NCBI GenBank assembly: GCA_025362255.1
Contig: JANYGY010000121.1
Span: 1-13,978, forward strand
Length of the DNA: 13,978 nt
Reading direction: 5' to 3'
From: Planctomycetales bacterium
GTDB lineage: Bacteria > Planctomycetota > UBA11346
Numbering within the stretch: the stretch's first letter is position 1; each line of letters begins with the position of its first letter. The position numbers were made by a program, and so were the translations under genes. The notes beneath the pieces are model-generated. The model was not told the DNA's origin. It worked only from the letters and a program-made list of their open reading frames with translations, and made no database searches. Below, one piece after another: positions 6,854 through 13,892 of this stretch.

Positions 6854-8472
6854 GGCTTGGCTCCGGTGGACGTTCCCGTTTGCGCCTGCTGGCGCAGCAA
6901 CGTGCCGGCCAGCGCATCCATCGGGCCGCCAGTGCCGCCGCCGGTCATCATCACCTGGGGGGTGATCTGGACTTTGCCCTCGGCCACCAGCTTGAGCAAT
7001 TCAAGCTGAGCAACCTGTTCGCGACCCAGCGAACGCACCATCGCATCGTATCCTTTGGCGCGGCCTTCGCCGGTGATCGTCTGATATTCGGCCTCACCCC
7101 GGGCTTCGGCGGTGCGGGCTTTGGCGCCCTGTTCCTTGACCAGCACCTCGTAGGTCGCCTTGGCCAGGTTGCGCTGCTGTTCGGCATCTTCGGCGGCTTT
7201 CACCAAGGTCGCGCGGGATTCCTCGGCTTTCCGCTGTTCGGCGTACAAAGTCTGCTGGTTCACCGCGACTTCGCGATCGGTTTGAGTCAGGATCAGTTTT
7301 TTGCCCGCTTCGCTGGCATCCAGGTGGATGTTGCCCACGTACACCCCATCGCAGGTGACCCGGAATTTGCGCAGCTCTTCAGTCATCCGCTGGGTCGCGG
7401 TCTTCTCGATCGTCGAGCGCGCATTGACGAATTCCAAAGCGTTCATGGTTTCGGCGACATTGCGGAAGATCGCGCGGACCGCGGGCAGGATGACTTTGGC
7501 TTCGAGGACCTCGAGTTGCTCATCCTCTTGGTCATCGCGCACCATCTTGTCCGGATCCCCGAGCAGGGCGACCAGATACGGCGAGTCTTTGGATTCGACC
7601 GCACAGCCGACCCGGACATCGACCGGAAAGCTGAAGCCATCTTTGCTGCGTACGATCACCGACCAATCCTGTGGGCTGTCCTTTTTCAATGACTGCTGCC
7701 GAATGGCACCCTGCTGATAGACGTAGACCCGCTGGGTGGTCTTGACGATGGTCGGCTGGAAAGCTTGGCTGTTGAGGTAATAAGCGCCAGGCGGCAAGGG
7801 TTCACGCCAGATTCCGCGATTGCCATTGGCGACCAGCGGGGTGCCGTTGACCAGCACCGTATCGGCAAGCTTTTCGGCCAGGATGCCGCTGTTGCTCTTG
7901 ATCACCGCGACATTTCCCGGAGCGACATTGAGGGCTTCGATCATGGTGATCTCATGGAGTCGCGGGTTGTAGCGGTAGGTACCCGGCGTCAGCACGGTGG
8001 TCTGCGGTCCGCGGTGTCCGCCTTTGCTGAGAAACGTCATCGGGTCGAGCATGTCCGCCGTGCTCTCCCACGGCGGCGCATACGTCTCGTTTTCGCCCAA
8101 AGGTTTGCCGTCACGCGCGGTGACAAAACCCAGGCTGCCGGGCGCGATCACGACCACCGGCGCGAGTTCGACTTCATACAGAAAAGGGAAGTAGCCGAAA
8201 TGCCAGCCGGGCCCGATGATTTCGGCCTGCGGTCCCTGTTCGCCATGATGCGCGACGATGTCTCCGGATGGCAAAGGCGCCCCGAAGAGCCGATTGACGA
8301 CCCCCGTCTGATCGACCGGCACGACGACCGACGACCCCAGGATCAGGCCGAGCATCAACAAGGCCGGCGACATCACCACCAAGGCGACCCGCGCCAGGCG
8401 CGGAACATGAAGGGCCCACGCCGCGACCAGCGCGCCCACTGCCAACAACGTGAAAAACAACATAACGCCCAT
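6850..8472 (-). CDS. SPFH/band-7 (flotillin-like) membrane protein
   Basis: This 540-residue protein belongs to the SPFH (stomatin, prohibitin, flotillin, HflK/C) superfamily, whose members form membrane-bound ring or cage assemblies that scaffold microdomains and proteases. Two hydrophobic segments (about 3-21 and 28-52) give a membrane hairpin or double anchor. The core SPFH domain runs roughly 180-385, including SVIVRSKDGFSFPVDVRV (271-288). Residues about 398-478 form a charged Ala/Glu/Arg/Gln-rich coiled coil with flotillin-like AEARGEAE, followed by a Gly/Met/Gln-rich tail. Between anchor and core there are extra copies of the GPGxx beta unit (see findings). The start is supported by GAGGTGA (minus strand, 8477-8483) four bases before the ATG, one of the few good Shine-Dalgarno sites here. 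The stop overlaps the start of the micropeptide. The partner protease cannot be told from sequence, though rseP lies two genes further on. Confidence 0.92.
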   Translation of the reverse strand: MGVMLFFTLLAVGALVAAWALHVPRLARVALVVMSPALLMLGLILGSSVVVPVDQTGVVNRLFGAPLPSGDIVAHHGEQGPQAEIIGPGWHFGYFPFLYEVELAPVVVIAPGSLGFVTARDGKPLGENETYAPPWESTADMLDPMTFLSKGGHRGPQTTVLTPGTYRYNPRLHEITMIEALNVAPGNVAVIKSNSGILAEKLADTVLVNGTPLVANGNRGIWREPLPPGAYYLNSQAFQPTIVKTTQRVYVYQQGAIRQQSLKKDSPQDWSVIVRSKDGFSFPVDVRVGCAVESKDSPYLVALLGDPDKMVRDDQEDEQLEVLEAKVILPAVRAIFRNVAETMNALEFVNARSTIEKTATQRMTEELRKFRVTCDGVYVGNIHLDASEAGKKLILTQTDREVAVNQQTLYAEQRKAEESRATLVKAAEDAEQQRNLAKATYEVLVKEQGAKARTAEARGEAEYQTITGEGRAKGYDAMVRSLGREQVAQLELLKLVAEGKVQITPQVMMTGGGTGGPMDALAGTLLRQQAQTGTSTGAKP

Positions 8473-8476
8473 GAAA

Positions 8477-8483
8477 TCACCTC
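8477..8483 (-). promoter_or_regulatory. Shine-Dalgarno site of the SPFH gene
   Basis: GAGGTGA on the minus strand ends four bases before the ATG at 8470-8472. It matches the anti-Shine-Dalgarno sequence well and selects this ATG over the in-frame ATG three codons downstream (8461-8463). Confidence 0.7.
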
Positions 8484-8543
8484 GTGGCGCGCAAGACTAT
8501 CAGCCCCGATGAAATCCGCAGCTCGATTTGGTCAACGAACCAC

Positions 8544-8559
8544 CAACACCCGAATGTTG
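8544..8559. other. Small inverted repeat upstream of the SPFH gene
   Basis: CAACA (8544-8548) and TGTTG (8555-8559) flank a six-base loop CCCGAA about 72 bases upstream of the SPFH ATG. It could be a regulator half-site pair or chance. No good -10/-35 pair was found in the same 100 bases, although TTGACC occurs at 8529-8534 on the minus strand. Confidence 0.25.
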
Positions 8560-8572
8560 AGAAAAACTACTG

Positions 8573-8703
8573 AACAGGAGGTCGCAGAGGCGCAGAGGGG
8601 CGCAGAGGGGCGGAGAAAAGCGAAAAGGAGCGAATAGAAAATGATTACTTGGAGGCCACCATTTCGCCTCCTGCCGCACTCCTTTTCTCTGCGACCTCCT
8701 GTT
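8573..8703. repeat. 131-bp palindromic repeat with 17-bp perfect terminal inverted repeats
   Basis: The arms AACAGGAGGTCGCAGAG (8573-8589) and its exact complement (8687-8703) enclose 97 bases. The left half contains short direct repeats of GCAGAGG-type units (8582-8614), going over to purine-rich GGAGAAAAGCGAAAAGGAG (8612-8630); the right half has CCTTTTCTCTGCG, the complement of AGAGAAAAGG. No frame inside codes for a credible protein, and no transposase is present. Similar AACAG-AGGTCGCAGAG sequences are, to my recollection, dispersed in many environmental bacterial genomes, so this could be a non-autonomous mobile or REP-type element. It lies between the SPFH gene and the upstream small membrane-protein gene and could separate their transcripts. 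Confidence 0.75.
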
Positions 8704-8718
8704 AATTCTTTTCGCAGG

Positions 8719-9054
8719 TTAGCGCAGGATCGGCAGGTTGAAGATCAGTGAATACAATATGATCAGGCCGGCAAAGGCGCCCAGGTGCATCAGGACGTAG
8801 GGCACGGGGGCGGCGTCATAGGCCTTGCCGATGACTTTTCCGATCAGGCCTTGCATGACCAGGATCAGGCCGCCGAGCAGGCCGAGGGTCATGATCATGA
8901 TGAAGGCGACCTTGCCCCAATTGGGCAAGGTCGAGCCTTGCAGGAGTCGGCTGCCGAGTTCTTGCAGGAGGCCGACGGCGAGCACGGCTTCGGCCCCGAG
9001 CAGCGACCGATGGCGGAGCCATGAGGGGGTCATTCCAGATTTCCGTTTGGCCAT
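8719..9054 (-). CDS. Hypothetical small membrane protein, two transmembrane spans
   Basis: With the ATG at 9052-9054 the product has 111 residues: a basic N-terminus (MAKRKSGMTPSWLRHR), a moderately hydrophobic, perhaps amphipathic helix (about 18-39), and two strong spans, about 48-70 (VAFIMIMTLGLLGGLILV) and 85-107 (VPYVLMHLGAFAGLIILY). Between the spans is a short Lys-containing loop (GKVIGKAYDAAP). The open frame extends upstream to 9210, but that would overlap hisF on the other strand and add an Arg-rich leader, so the internal ATG is chosen; ATG 9031-9033 is another candidate. Its family is unknown to me. It is divergent from hisF and is separated from the SPFH gene by the palindromic repeat. 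Confidence 0.7.
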   Translation of the reverse strand: MAKRKSGMTPSWLRHRSLLGAEAVLAVGLLQELGSRLLQGSTLPNWGKVAFIMIMTLGLLGGLILVMQGLIGKVIGKAYDAAPVPYVLMHLGAFAGLIILYSLIFNLPILR

Positions 9055-9154
9055 CGCCTGAGCTTCAACGTTGCGTGCGATGTGCCAAGCCTGACGCGCA
9101 ATTGAGAACGCACTTCGCACTTCGCCGACCGCAGCGCGGCGTAACCTGCGGCGC

Positions 9155-9934
9155 ATGCTGACCAAACGAGTGATCGTCTGCCTGGATGTGCGCGCCGGCC
9201 AGGTGACCAAAGGCGTGAAATTCCAGGGTAATGTCGATCTCGGGGATCCGGTGGACTATGCCCGGCGCTATTACGCGCAGGGGGCTGATGAGCTGGTGTT
9301 CTACGATATCACCGCCAGCGCCGAACAACGTGGGTTGTTCATCGATGTGGTCCGCCGGGTGGCCGAGGCGATCTTCATTCCGTTCAGCGTCGGTGGGGGC
9401 ATCCGTTCGCTGGCGGACATGCGCACCGTGTTGCTTGCCGGGGCTGAAAAAGTGTCGCTGAATTCGCCCGCGGTGCGCGATCCGACGCTGCTCACCCAAG
9501 GCGCTCACGCGTTTGGCGCGCAGTGCGTGGTACTGGGCGTGGACGCAAAAAAGGTGGCGGTCTCGGCCGCGATTCCCAGCGGCTACGAGGTCGTGATTGA
9601 CGGTGGACGGACCCTGACCGGCAAGGATGTCGTCGCCTGGGTACGCGAGGCCGAGTCGCGCGGCGCCGGCGAAATCTGCCTGAATGCGATCGACACTGAC
9701 GGCGTGCGCGGCGGATATGAACTCACGATCACCCGGCTGGTCGCCGATGCCGTGCGCATTCCCGTGATCGCCTCAGGTGGCGGGGGAACCCCCGCGCATC
9801 TGGTGGCGGCGGTGACTCACGGCGGAGCTGACGCGGCGTTGATCGCGAGCATGGTGCATTACGGCGACTACACCGTCGCCTCGATCAAACAGGCTATGGC
9901 CGCTCAGGGCGTGCCGGTACGGAGCGCAGCGTGA
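9155..9934 (+). CDS. hisF: Imidazole glycerol phosphate synthase cyclase subunit
   Basis: With HisH, HisF turns PRFAR and ammonia into imidazole glycerol phosphate and AICAR in histidine biosynthesis; AICAR feeds purine synthesis. The 259-residue (beta-alpha)8 barrel has both catalytic aspartates at the family positions: Asp11 in CLDV and Asp130 in LGVDAKKV. Phosphate-binding segments are also present: FSVGGGIRS (about 77-85), the LNAIDTDGVRGGYE loop (176-189, usually LTSIDRDGTKSGYD), and IASGGGG (205-211). No other his gene is adjacent, so HisH must be encoded elsewhere. The ATG is fixed by alignment to MLxKRxIxCLD; the upstream CTGCGGCG is a poor ribosome site. The stop overlaps the GTG of the next gene. 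Confidence 0.96.
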   Translation: MLTKRVIVCLDVRAGQVTKGVKFQGNVDLGDPVDYARRYYAQGADELVFYDITASAEQRGLFIDVVRRVAEAIFIPFSVGGGIRSLADMRTVLLAGAEKVSLNSPAVRDPTLLTQGAHAFGAQCVVLGVDAKKVAVSAAIPSGYEVVIDGGRTLTGKDVVAWVREAESRGAGEICLNAIDTDGVRGGYELTITRLVADAVRIPVIASGGGGTPAHLVAAVTHGGADAALIASMVHYGDYTVASIKQAMAAQGVPVRSAA

Positions 9935-10479
9935 CCTATTCCCTGATGCACCTGACGCTGCCTCTGTTGGCGAGCACCTTGTTAACGAGCACCTTCGCCC
10001 TGGCTGCTGAGCCGGTTGCCGCAGCCGGTGACCCGAAAGCGAGCACTCAGCCGGCAACCCAAGTCCCTGATGAGGTCTGGATCCAAGCCCAACGCGCCGC
10101 CCAAGAGGCTCAAAAACCCAAAGACCTCGTGCCTCTACCGGCTGCCGTGCAGACGGCCGACGACGTCGACGTGATGCTATTGACGGTGACGACGTTTCTC
10201 GCCAAGGAGCAGCCGGCGAAAGCCGGTGAGCGTTTCGTTGCGGCGGTGCAGGCGTTGGAAACCCTGACCCGGGCCGACAAACGCGCTCTCGGTTCACGAT
10301 ATACCGAACAGCGTCGCCAGCTGACCGCTTTGGCCAACATCCTGCTCGCCGATCCCGCCATCGCCGCGGCGTTAGGCGATTCTTTGGGAAGTGACAAATT
10401 GGTACCGACGCCTGCGGAAATGCGCTCGGCGGTGGCCCCGGAACCGAATCCGGTAGAGCCGGTTCCAGCAAAGCCGTAG
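9931..10479 (+). CDS. Hypothetical secreted protein, coupled to hisF
   Basis: A 182-residue frame starts at GTG 9931-9933, overlapping the hisF TGA as GTGA. It is preceded by GGAG (9921-9924) at six bases' spacing. An ATG five codons inside (9946-9948) is the alternative start. The N-terminus is a signal peptide: hydrophobic to about residue 22, then ALA-A with likely cleavage after residue 25 or 26. The mature part begins with a Pro/Ala/Thr-rich stretch and has a helical core (about 75-150, with FVAAVQALETLTRADKRAL) and a Pro-rich C-terminus (PEPNPVEPVPAKP). No family is recognised. The location downstream of hisF probably reflects co-transcription rather than a histidine role. A short dyad, GGAACCG/CGGTTCC (10440-10466), lies in the last codons without a T-tract. 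Confidence 0.75.
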   Translation: MTYSLMHLTLPLLASTLLTSTFALAAEPVAAAGDPKASTQPATQVPDEVWIQAQRAAQEAQKPKDLVPLPAAVQTADDVDVMLLTVTTFLAKEQPAKAGERFVAAVQALETLTRADKRALGSRYTEQRRQLTALANILLADPAIAAALGDSLGSDKLVPTPAEMRSAVAPEPNPVEPVPAKP

Positions 10480-10512
10480 ATAGAAATTCGGAACTCGAGG
10501 CGCCGCCAAAAC

Positions 10513-11088
10513 TTATCGTTTGGGCGGGCACCAACCTTCGTCGTCACGGGTGCCGACCAGAACCTCGGCTGGGCGGCGATCGATGCCTTCTCCACGCACC
10601 GAGGCAGAGCGTTCATTCTTGACCGCGACCGGAATCACTTCGCGATGATCAAGGGCGCCATTGACCGGCGCGTCATATTCCCCGGCGATCGGCAGGCGAC
10701 GATCCGGCCCCGGACCCCGGGCGGATTGTTCATCGCTCTGCGCCACCAACCTCGGTGAATCGACGCGGCTCGTTCCGTGGATTTCGCTGCCATTTCCCGT
10801 GGCGACCTGCAACGACTTGAAGCGCTGTCCCGGTTGCTGGCATTCCAGGCGCTGACGATGGTCGTCTGAGCCGTTGGTCTCGCCCGTGGCCAGTGCCGGC
10901 GGATTTGCGGGCAGGCCATAAACCTCGCGGTCTTCGGTCCAGAACATCCGTTCAGCCACACTGTACGACTCGTCACTCGACGTCGGCGTGTAGCGCGTCT
11001 GGTAATAGGCGTTGTCGGCACACCCACCCAGCCCGAGTGAGGCGACAGCTGCGATGACGAGGAGTGGGGAAACAAATGCAGAACGCAT
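10513..11088 (-). CDS. Putative lipoprotein of unknown function
   Basis: A 191-residue frame begins with a lipoprotein signal peptide: basic start, hydrophobic core (about 8-20), and the lipobox LGGC with Cys23 as the acylated residue. The mature protein starts CADNAYYQTRYTP and is polar throughout, rich in Arg, Asp, Glu, Ser and Gly, with no visible enzyme motif and little predicted regular structure. It ends RDDEGWCPPKR, with a second Cys near the C-terminus. The family is unknown. It converges on the secreted protein gene, with 33 bases between stops, and follows the oxidoreductase gene after 85 bases. The start has no clear Shine-Dalgarno site, but the signal peptide and lipobox support it. 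Confidence 0.7.
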   Translation of the reverse strand: MRSAFVSPLLVIAAVASLGLGGCADNAYYQTRYTPTSSDESYSVAERMFWTEDREVYGLPANPPALATGETNGSDDHRQRLECQQPGQRFKSLQVATGNGSEIHGTSRVDSPRLVAQSDEQSARGPGPDRRLPIAGEYDAPVNGALDHREVIPVAVKNERSASVRGEGIDRRPAEVLVGTRDDEGWCPPKR

Positions 11089-11173
11089 GGTCGGATGAAA
11101 AGCCCCCGCACCCGGTCAGGCAACGGGAAACGCGCCTCGCGCCCGCCCCCGTCGCACCCACGCACGCAGGCCT

Positions 11174-12235
11174 TCAAGCCGGAATCGTGATCTGAACTTC
11201 CCTTCCCTGGCGGGAACTTTCGTAGATCGCATCGAGGATCGATTGAATCGCCACGCCATCGTCGCCGGTGCACGAGCAGGTGGCCTCTCCGCGGAGGCAT
11301 TTGGCGAAATGCTTGAACCGGTCGTCGTAGATCGAGCGATCGTACTGGATCTGTGAGGTCGTGATGGCGTTGTCGAACTCGCCATACAGCTCGACCTGTT
11401 CGCCGTCCCAGGTGGCTCCAGCTTTGTCGCCCATCACCATCGTCTTGCAGTTTTCATCGGGCCGATTGGCAGCCCAGCTGACTTCGAGCTGCATCGTCGC
11501 CCCGTTGTCGAAGCGCACGAACGCGGCGGCGAAATCTTCGGTGTCGCACGTGCCGCCCATTTTACGCGGGCCGGCCCACATGCCTTCGCAGACGTATTTT
11601 TCGATATTGCCGAACTTGGCATAGGTGATCGCGCTGACCGAAATCGGCTTGGGGCGCCCCATCACGAACCACGTGCGATCCAGGACATGGATGCCGATGT
11701 CGTATACGGGTCCGCCGCCGGCCATCGCCTTAGTGGTGAACCAACCGCCCATGCCGGGAATGCCGCGCCGGCGAACCCACCCCGCCTTGGCGTGATAGAT
11801 CTGGCCGAACAACCCTTTGTCGCGCAACCGGGCCAGCTCTTGGGCGTTGGCGTCGAAACGTTGGTTGAAGCCCATCATCAGCAATTTGCCGCTTTTGCGC
11901 CCAGCGTCGCGCATCTGCACGGCGGCGGCAAGGGAGGTCGATGGCGGCTTTTCGCACAACACGTGCAGGCCGTTTTCGAGGGCTTCGACCGCCACCGGGG
12001 CATGCAGGCTGTTCGGCGTGCAGACGCTGATCGCATCGAGTTTTTCAGCGGCCCGCATTTCCGCGAGCGAGGTGTAAGCGACGACCTTGTGCACCCCGAC
12101 AAAGCGGTTGCGGGCGGCTTCAAAGGGGTCGGCCACGGCCACGACCTCGCAGCCCGCTGCACGCAGACCTTCGACGTGCGAGTTGGCGATTGCTCCGGCA
12201 CCGACGATGCCGATGCGGGGAGTGATGATGGGCAT
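11174..12235 (-). CDS. Gfo/Idh/MocA family oxidoreductase
   Basis: NAD(P)-dependent dehydrogenase of the glucose-fructose oxidoreductase/inositol dehydrogenase family, which acts on sugars, inositols or their derivatives. The 353-residue length is usual. The N-terminal Rossmann domain has IGIVGAGAIANSH (8-20) and the family's CEKPPS (94-99), whose Lys96 is the catalytic and cofactor-contacting lysine. The C-terminal domain has GGGPVYDIGIHVLD (173-186) with the substrate-site Asp179 and His183. There is no signal peptide or Tat motif, so the enzyme is cytoplasmic. Substrate cannot be told from sequence, and no sugar transporter or kinase gene is nearby. It is divergent from gatB across a 204-base region. 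Such genes are often multiplied in planctomycetes and verrucomicrobia, which suits the proposed origin. Confidence 0.93.
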   Translation of the reverse strand: MPIITPRIGIVGAGAIANSHVEGLRAAGCEVVAVADPFEAARNRFVGVHKVVAYTSLAEMRAAEKLDAISVCTPNSLHAPVAVEALENGLHVLCEKPPSTSLAAAVQMRDAGRKSGKLLMMGFNQRFDANAQELARLRDKGLFGQIYHAKAGWVRRRGIPGMGGWFTTKAMAGGGPVYDIGIHVLDRTWFVMGRPKPISVSAITYAKFGNIEKYVCEGMWAGPRKMGGTCDTEDFAAAFVRFDNGATMQLEVSWAANRPDENCKTMVMGDKAGATWDGEQVELYGEFDNAITTSQIQYDRSIYDDRFKHFAKCLRGEATCSCTGDDGVAIQSILDAIYESSRQGREVQITIPA

Positions 12236-12439
12236 GATGACATCCGAGCGGGTGGATCGCGAACCGATTTTCGCGAGGCCTGGGAATGTAGTGGGTGCGA
12301 AACCGGTTCAACTCAGGTGTTACCGCAGGATTTTTTTCGACCTTGGACAGTGGGCAGGTCGATTTAATGTTTGCCCACACAACCCGCGATCGGCGTGCCT
12401 TGGCAGGTCGTTGTTCGCTTAGCGCATTGGTCATCCCGC
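12236..12439. promoter_or_regulatory. Divergent intergenic region between oxidoreductase and gatB
   Basis: These 204 bases must carry promoters for both genes. Visible structures are a 7-bp dyad, TCGCGAA/TTCGCGA at 12257-12276, a T7 run at 12331-12337, and GTGGGCA/TGCCCAC at 12350-12378 with a 15-base AT-rich spacer. The spacer contains TTTAAT (12363-12368), a 5/6 match to a -10 box; the best upstream -35-like TTGGAC (12343-12348) is only 14 bases away, so the promoter assignment is weak. GatB has no recognisable Shine-Dalgarno site. Confidence 0.4.
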
Positions 12440-13882
12440 ATGGAATATGAAGCAGTCATCGGTCTCGAGGTCCACTGCCAGTTGGCGACGACCAGCAAGA
12501 TGTTTTGCGGGGCGACCACGGTGTTTGGCCGCGAGCCTAATAGTCAGGTCGACACCGTGACGCTGGGGCTGCCCGGGGCTTTGCCGGTGATCAATGCGCG
12601 GGCGGTCGAGCTGGCGGTGACGGCTGGTCTGGCGATCGGGGGCGACATCCGGCTGCACAGCAAATTCGATCGCAAACATTATTTCTATCCTGATCTGCCC
12701 AAGGGGTATCAGATCACCCAGTTCGATGAGCCATACTGCTTGGGCGGCACGATCCACATCCTGCTCGAAGACGGTTCTGAAAAGATCATCAAGCTCACCC
12801 GCATCCACATGGAGGAGGACGCCGGCAAGCTGATCCATCAAGACGGCGGGCCGTGGTCCGAGGTCGATCTCAATCGCGCCGGCGTGCCGCTGATCGAAAT
12901 CGTTTCCGACCCCGACATGCGCTCGGCGCAAGAGGCCTACGCGTATCTGATCGAGCTGAAGCGGACCTTGAAATGGGTAGGCGTGTCCGATTGCGAAATG
13001 CAAGAAGGCAGCCTGCGCTGCGACGCCAACGTCAGCATCCGACCCAAGGGCGACCCCAAGTTCGGCACCCGGGTCGAGATCAAGAATCTCAATTCCTTTC
13101 GCGCGGTCGAATTGGCGATCGAGCACGAGATCTCGCAGCAGGTCGCGCTGCATCGCGCGGGCCGCTACAGCGAAATCTATCAGTGCACGAAATTGTGGGA
13201 TCCGGATCAGAAGACTACCCGGATCATGCGCACTAAGGAAGACGCCGCCGATTACCGTTATTTCCCCGATCCCGATCTGCCGCCGCTGCTGCTGACCGTC
13301 GAGCAGGTGCAACGCATCCGCGCCGGCATGCCCGAGCTGCCGCGCGTGCGCGAGCTGCGCTTCCGCAACGCGTTCGCGCTTGAACGTGCCGCCGCCGCCG
13401 AGCTGACGGCAGAATCCACGGTCGCCGATTATTTCGAAGCCTTGGTCAATCTCGGATGTTCGGCCAAGCTCGCGGCCAACTGGACGCGCGAAGAAGCCCT
13501 GCGTTTGGCTAACGAGCAGCATCGCCCGCTGACCGTCGCCGCGCCGTTGGCGACGATGGCGGCGCTGATCCAACTGGTCGCCGCCGGCACCGTCGCGCGG
13601 GTCGTGGCCAAGGCCGAATGCACAGCGTTGTTCGCATCCGGCCAAGCGCCGCAGGCGTATTTCACCGCCAAAGGCCAGATCCAGGTTCAGGACAGCGCCG
13701 CGCTCGCCAAGTTCGTCAGCCAGACCATCGCTCAAGAGACCAAGGTCGTTGAGGACATCAAAGCAGGCAAGCTCGCGGCCGTCGGGCGTCTGGTCGGCGT
13801 GACCATGAAGCTCGCTGGCGGAACCCTGAATCCCAACGACGTGAAAGCCGAGCTGGCGAAGCAACTCGGCGTCACCCTCTAA
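12440..13882 (+). CDS. gatB: Aspartyl/glutamyl-tRNA amidotransferase subunit B
   Basis: GatB, with GatA and GatC, converts misacylated Glu-tRNA(Gln) and Asp-tRNA(Asn) to Gln- and Asn-tRNA. This suggests the organism lacks glutaminyl- or asparaginyl-tRNA synthetase. With the ATG at 12440-12442 the product has 480 residues, the family length, and begins MEYEAVIGLEVHCQL as family members do. Conserved blocks follow: LGLPGALPVIN, KFDRKHYFYPDLPKGYQITQFD, HMEEDAGKL, DLNRAGVPLIEIVSDPDMRS, MQEGSLRCDANVS, EIKNLNSFRAVE and DYRYFPDPDLP. The C-terminal tRNA-contacting YqeY-like domain ends GRLVGVTMKLAGGTLNP. One of the cysteines found in some GatB N-termini is kept (MFCG); the VCPVCLG-type pair reads VDTVTLG. 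A TTG-start extension from 12371 would add 23 unrelated residues and was not used. GatA and GatC genes are not in the window. Confidence 0.97.
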   Translation: MEYEAVIGLEVHCQLATTSKMFCGATTVFGREPNSQVDTVTLGLPGALPVINARAVELAVTAGLAIGGDIRLHSKFDRKHYFYPDLPKGYQITQFDEPYCLGGTIHILLEDGSEKIIKLTRIHMEEDAGKLIHQDGGPWSEVDLNRAGVPLIEIVSDPDMRSAQEAYAYLIELKRTLKWVGVSDCEMQEGSLRCDANVSIRPKGDPKFGTRVEIKNLNSFRAVELAIEHEISQQVALHRAGRYSEIYQCTKLWDPDQKTTRIMRTKEDAADYRYFPDPDLPPLLLTVEQVQRIRAGMPELPRVRELRFRNAFALERAAAAELTAESTVADYFEALVNLGCSAKLAANWTREEALRLANEQHRPLTVAAPLATMAALIQLVAAGTVARVVAKAECTALFASGQAPQAYFTAKGQIQVQDSAALAKFVSQTIAQETKVVEDIKAGKLAAVGRLVGVTMKLAGGTLNPNDVKAELAKQLGVTL

Positions 13883-13892
13883 ATCCGAAAAG

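Noticed and set aside
8573..8703. CRISPR-like reading of the purine-rich repeats
   Set aside because: Units are 8-10 bases with no unique spacers; the structure is one palindrome, not an array.
10440..10466. Dyad GGAACCG/CGGTTCC as an intrinsic terminator of the secreted-protein gene
   Set aside because: It lies inside the Pro-rich final codons, has a 13-base loop and no T-tract.
12301..12340. GGTTCAACTC (T-loop-like) as part of a tRNA
   Set aside because: No acceptor, D or anticodon arms can be folded around it.
12371..12439. TTG start that would extend GatB by 23 residues
   Set aside because: The family starts at MEYE-like sequence with the ATG at 12440.
12431..13864. 477-codon open frame on the minus strand over gatB
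   Set aside because: Antisense to a full-length, well-conserved GatB; no motif of its own.
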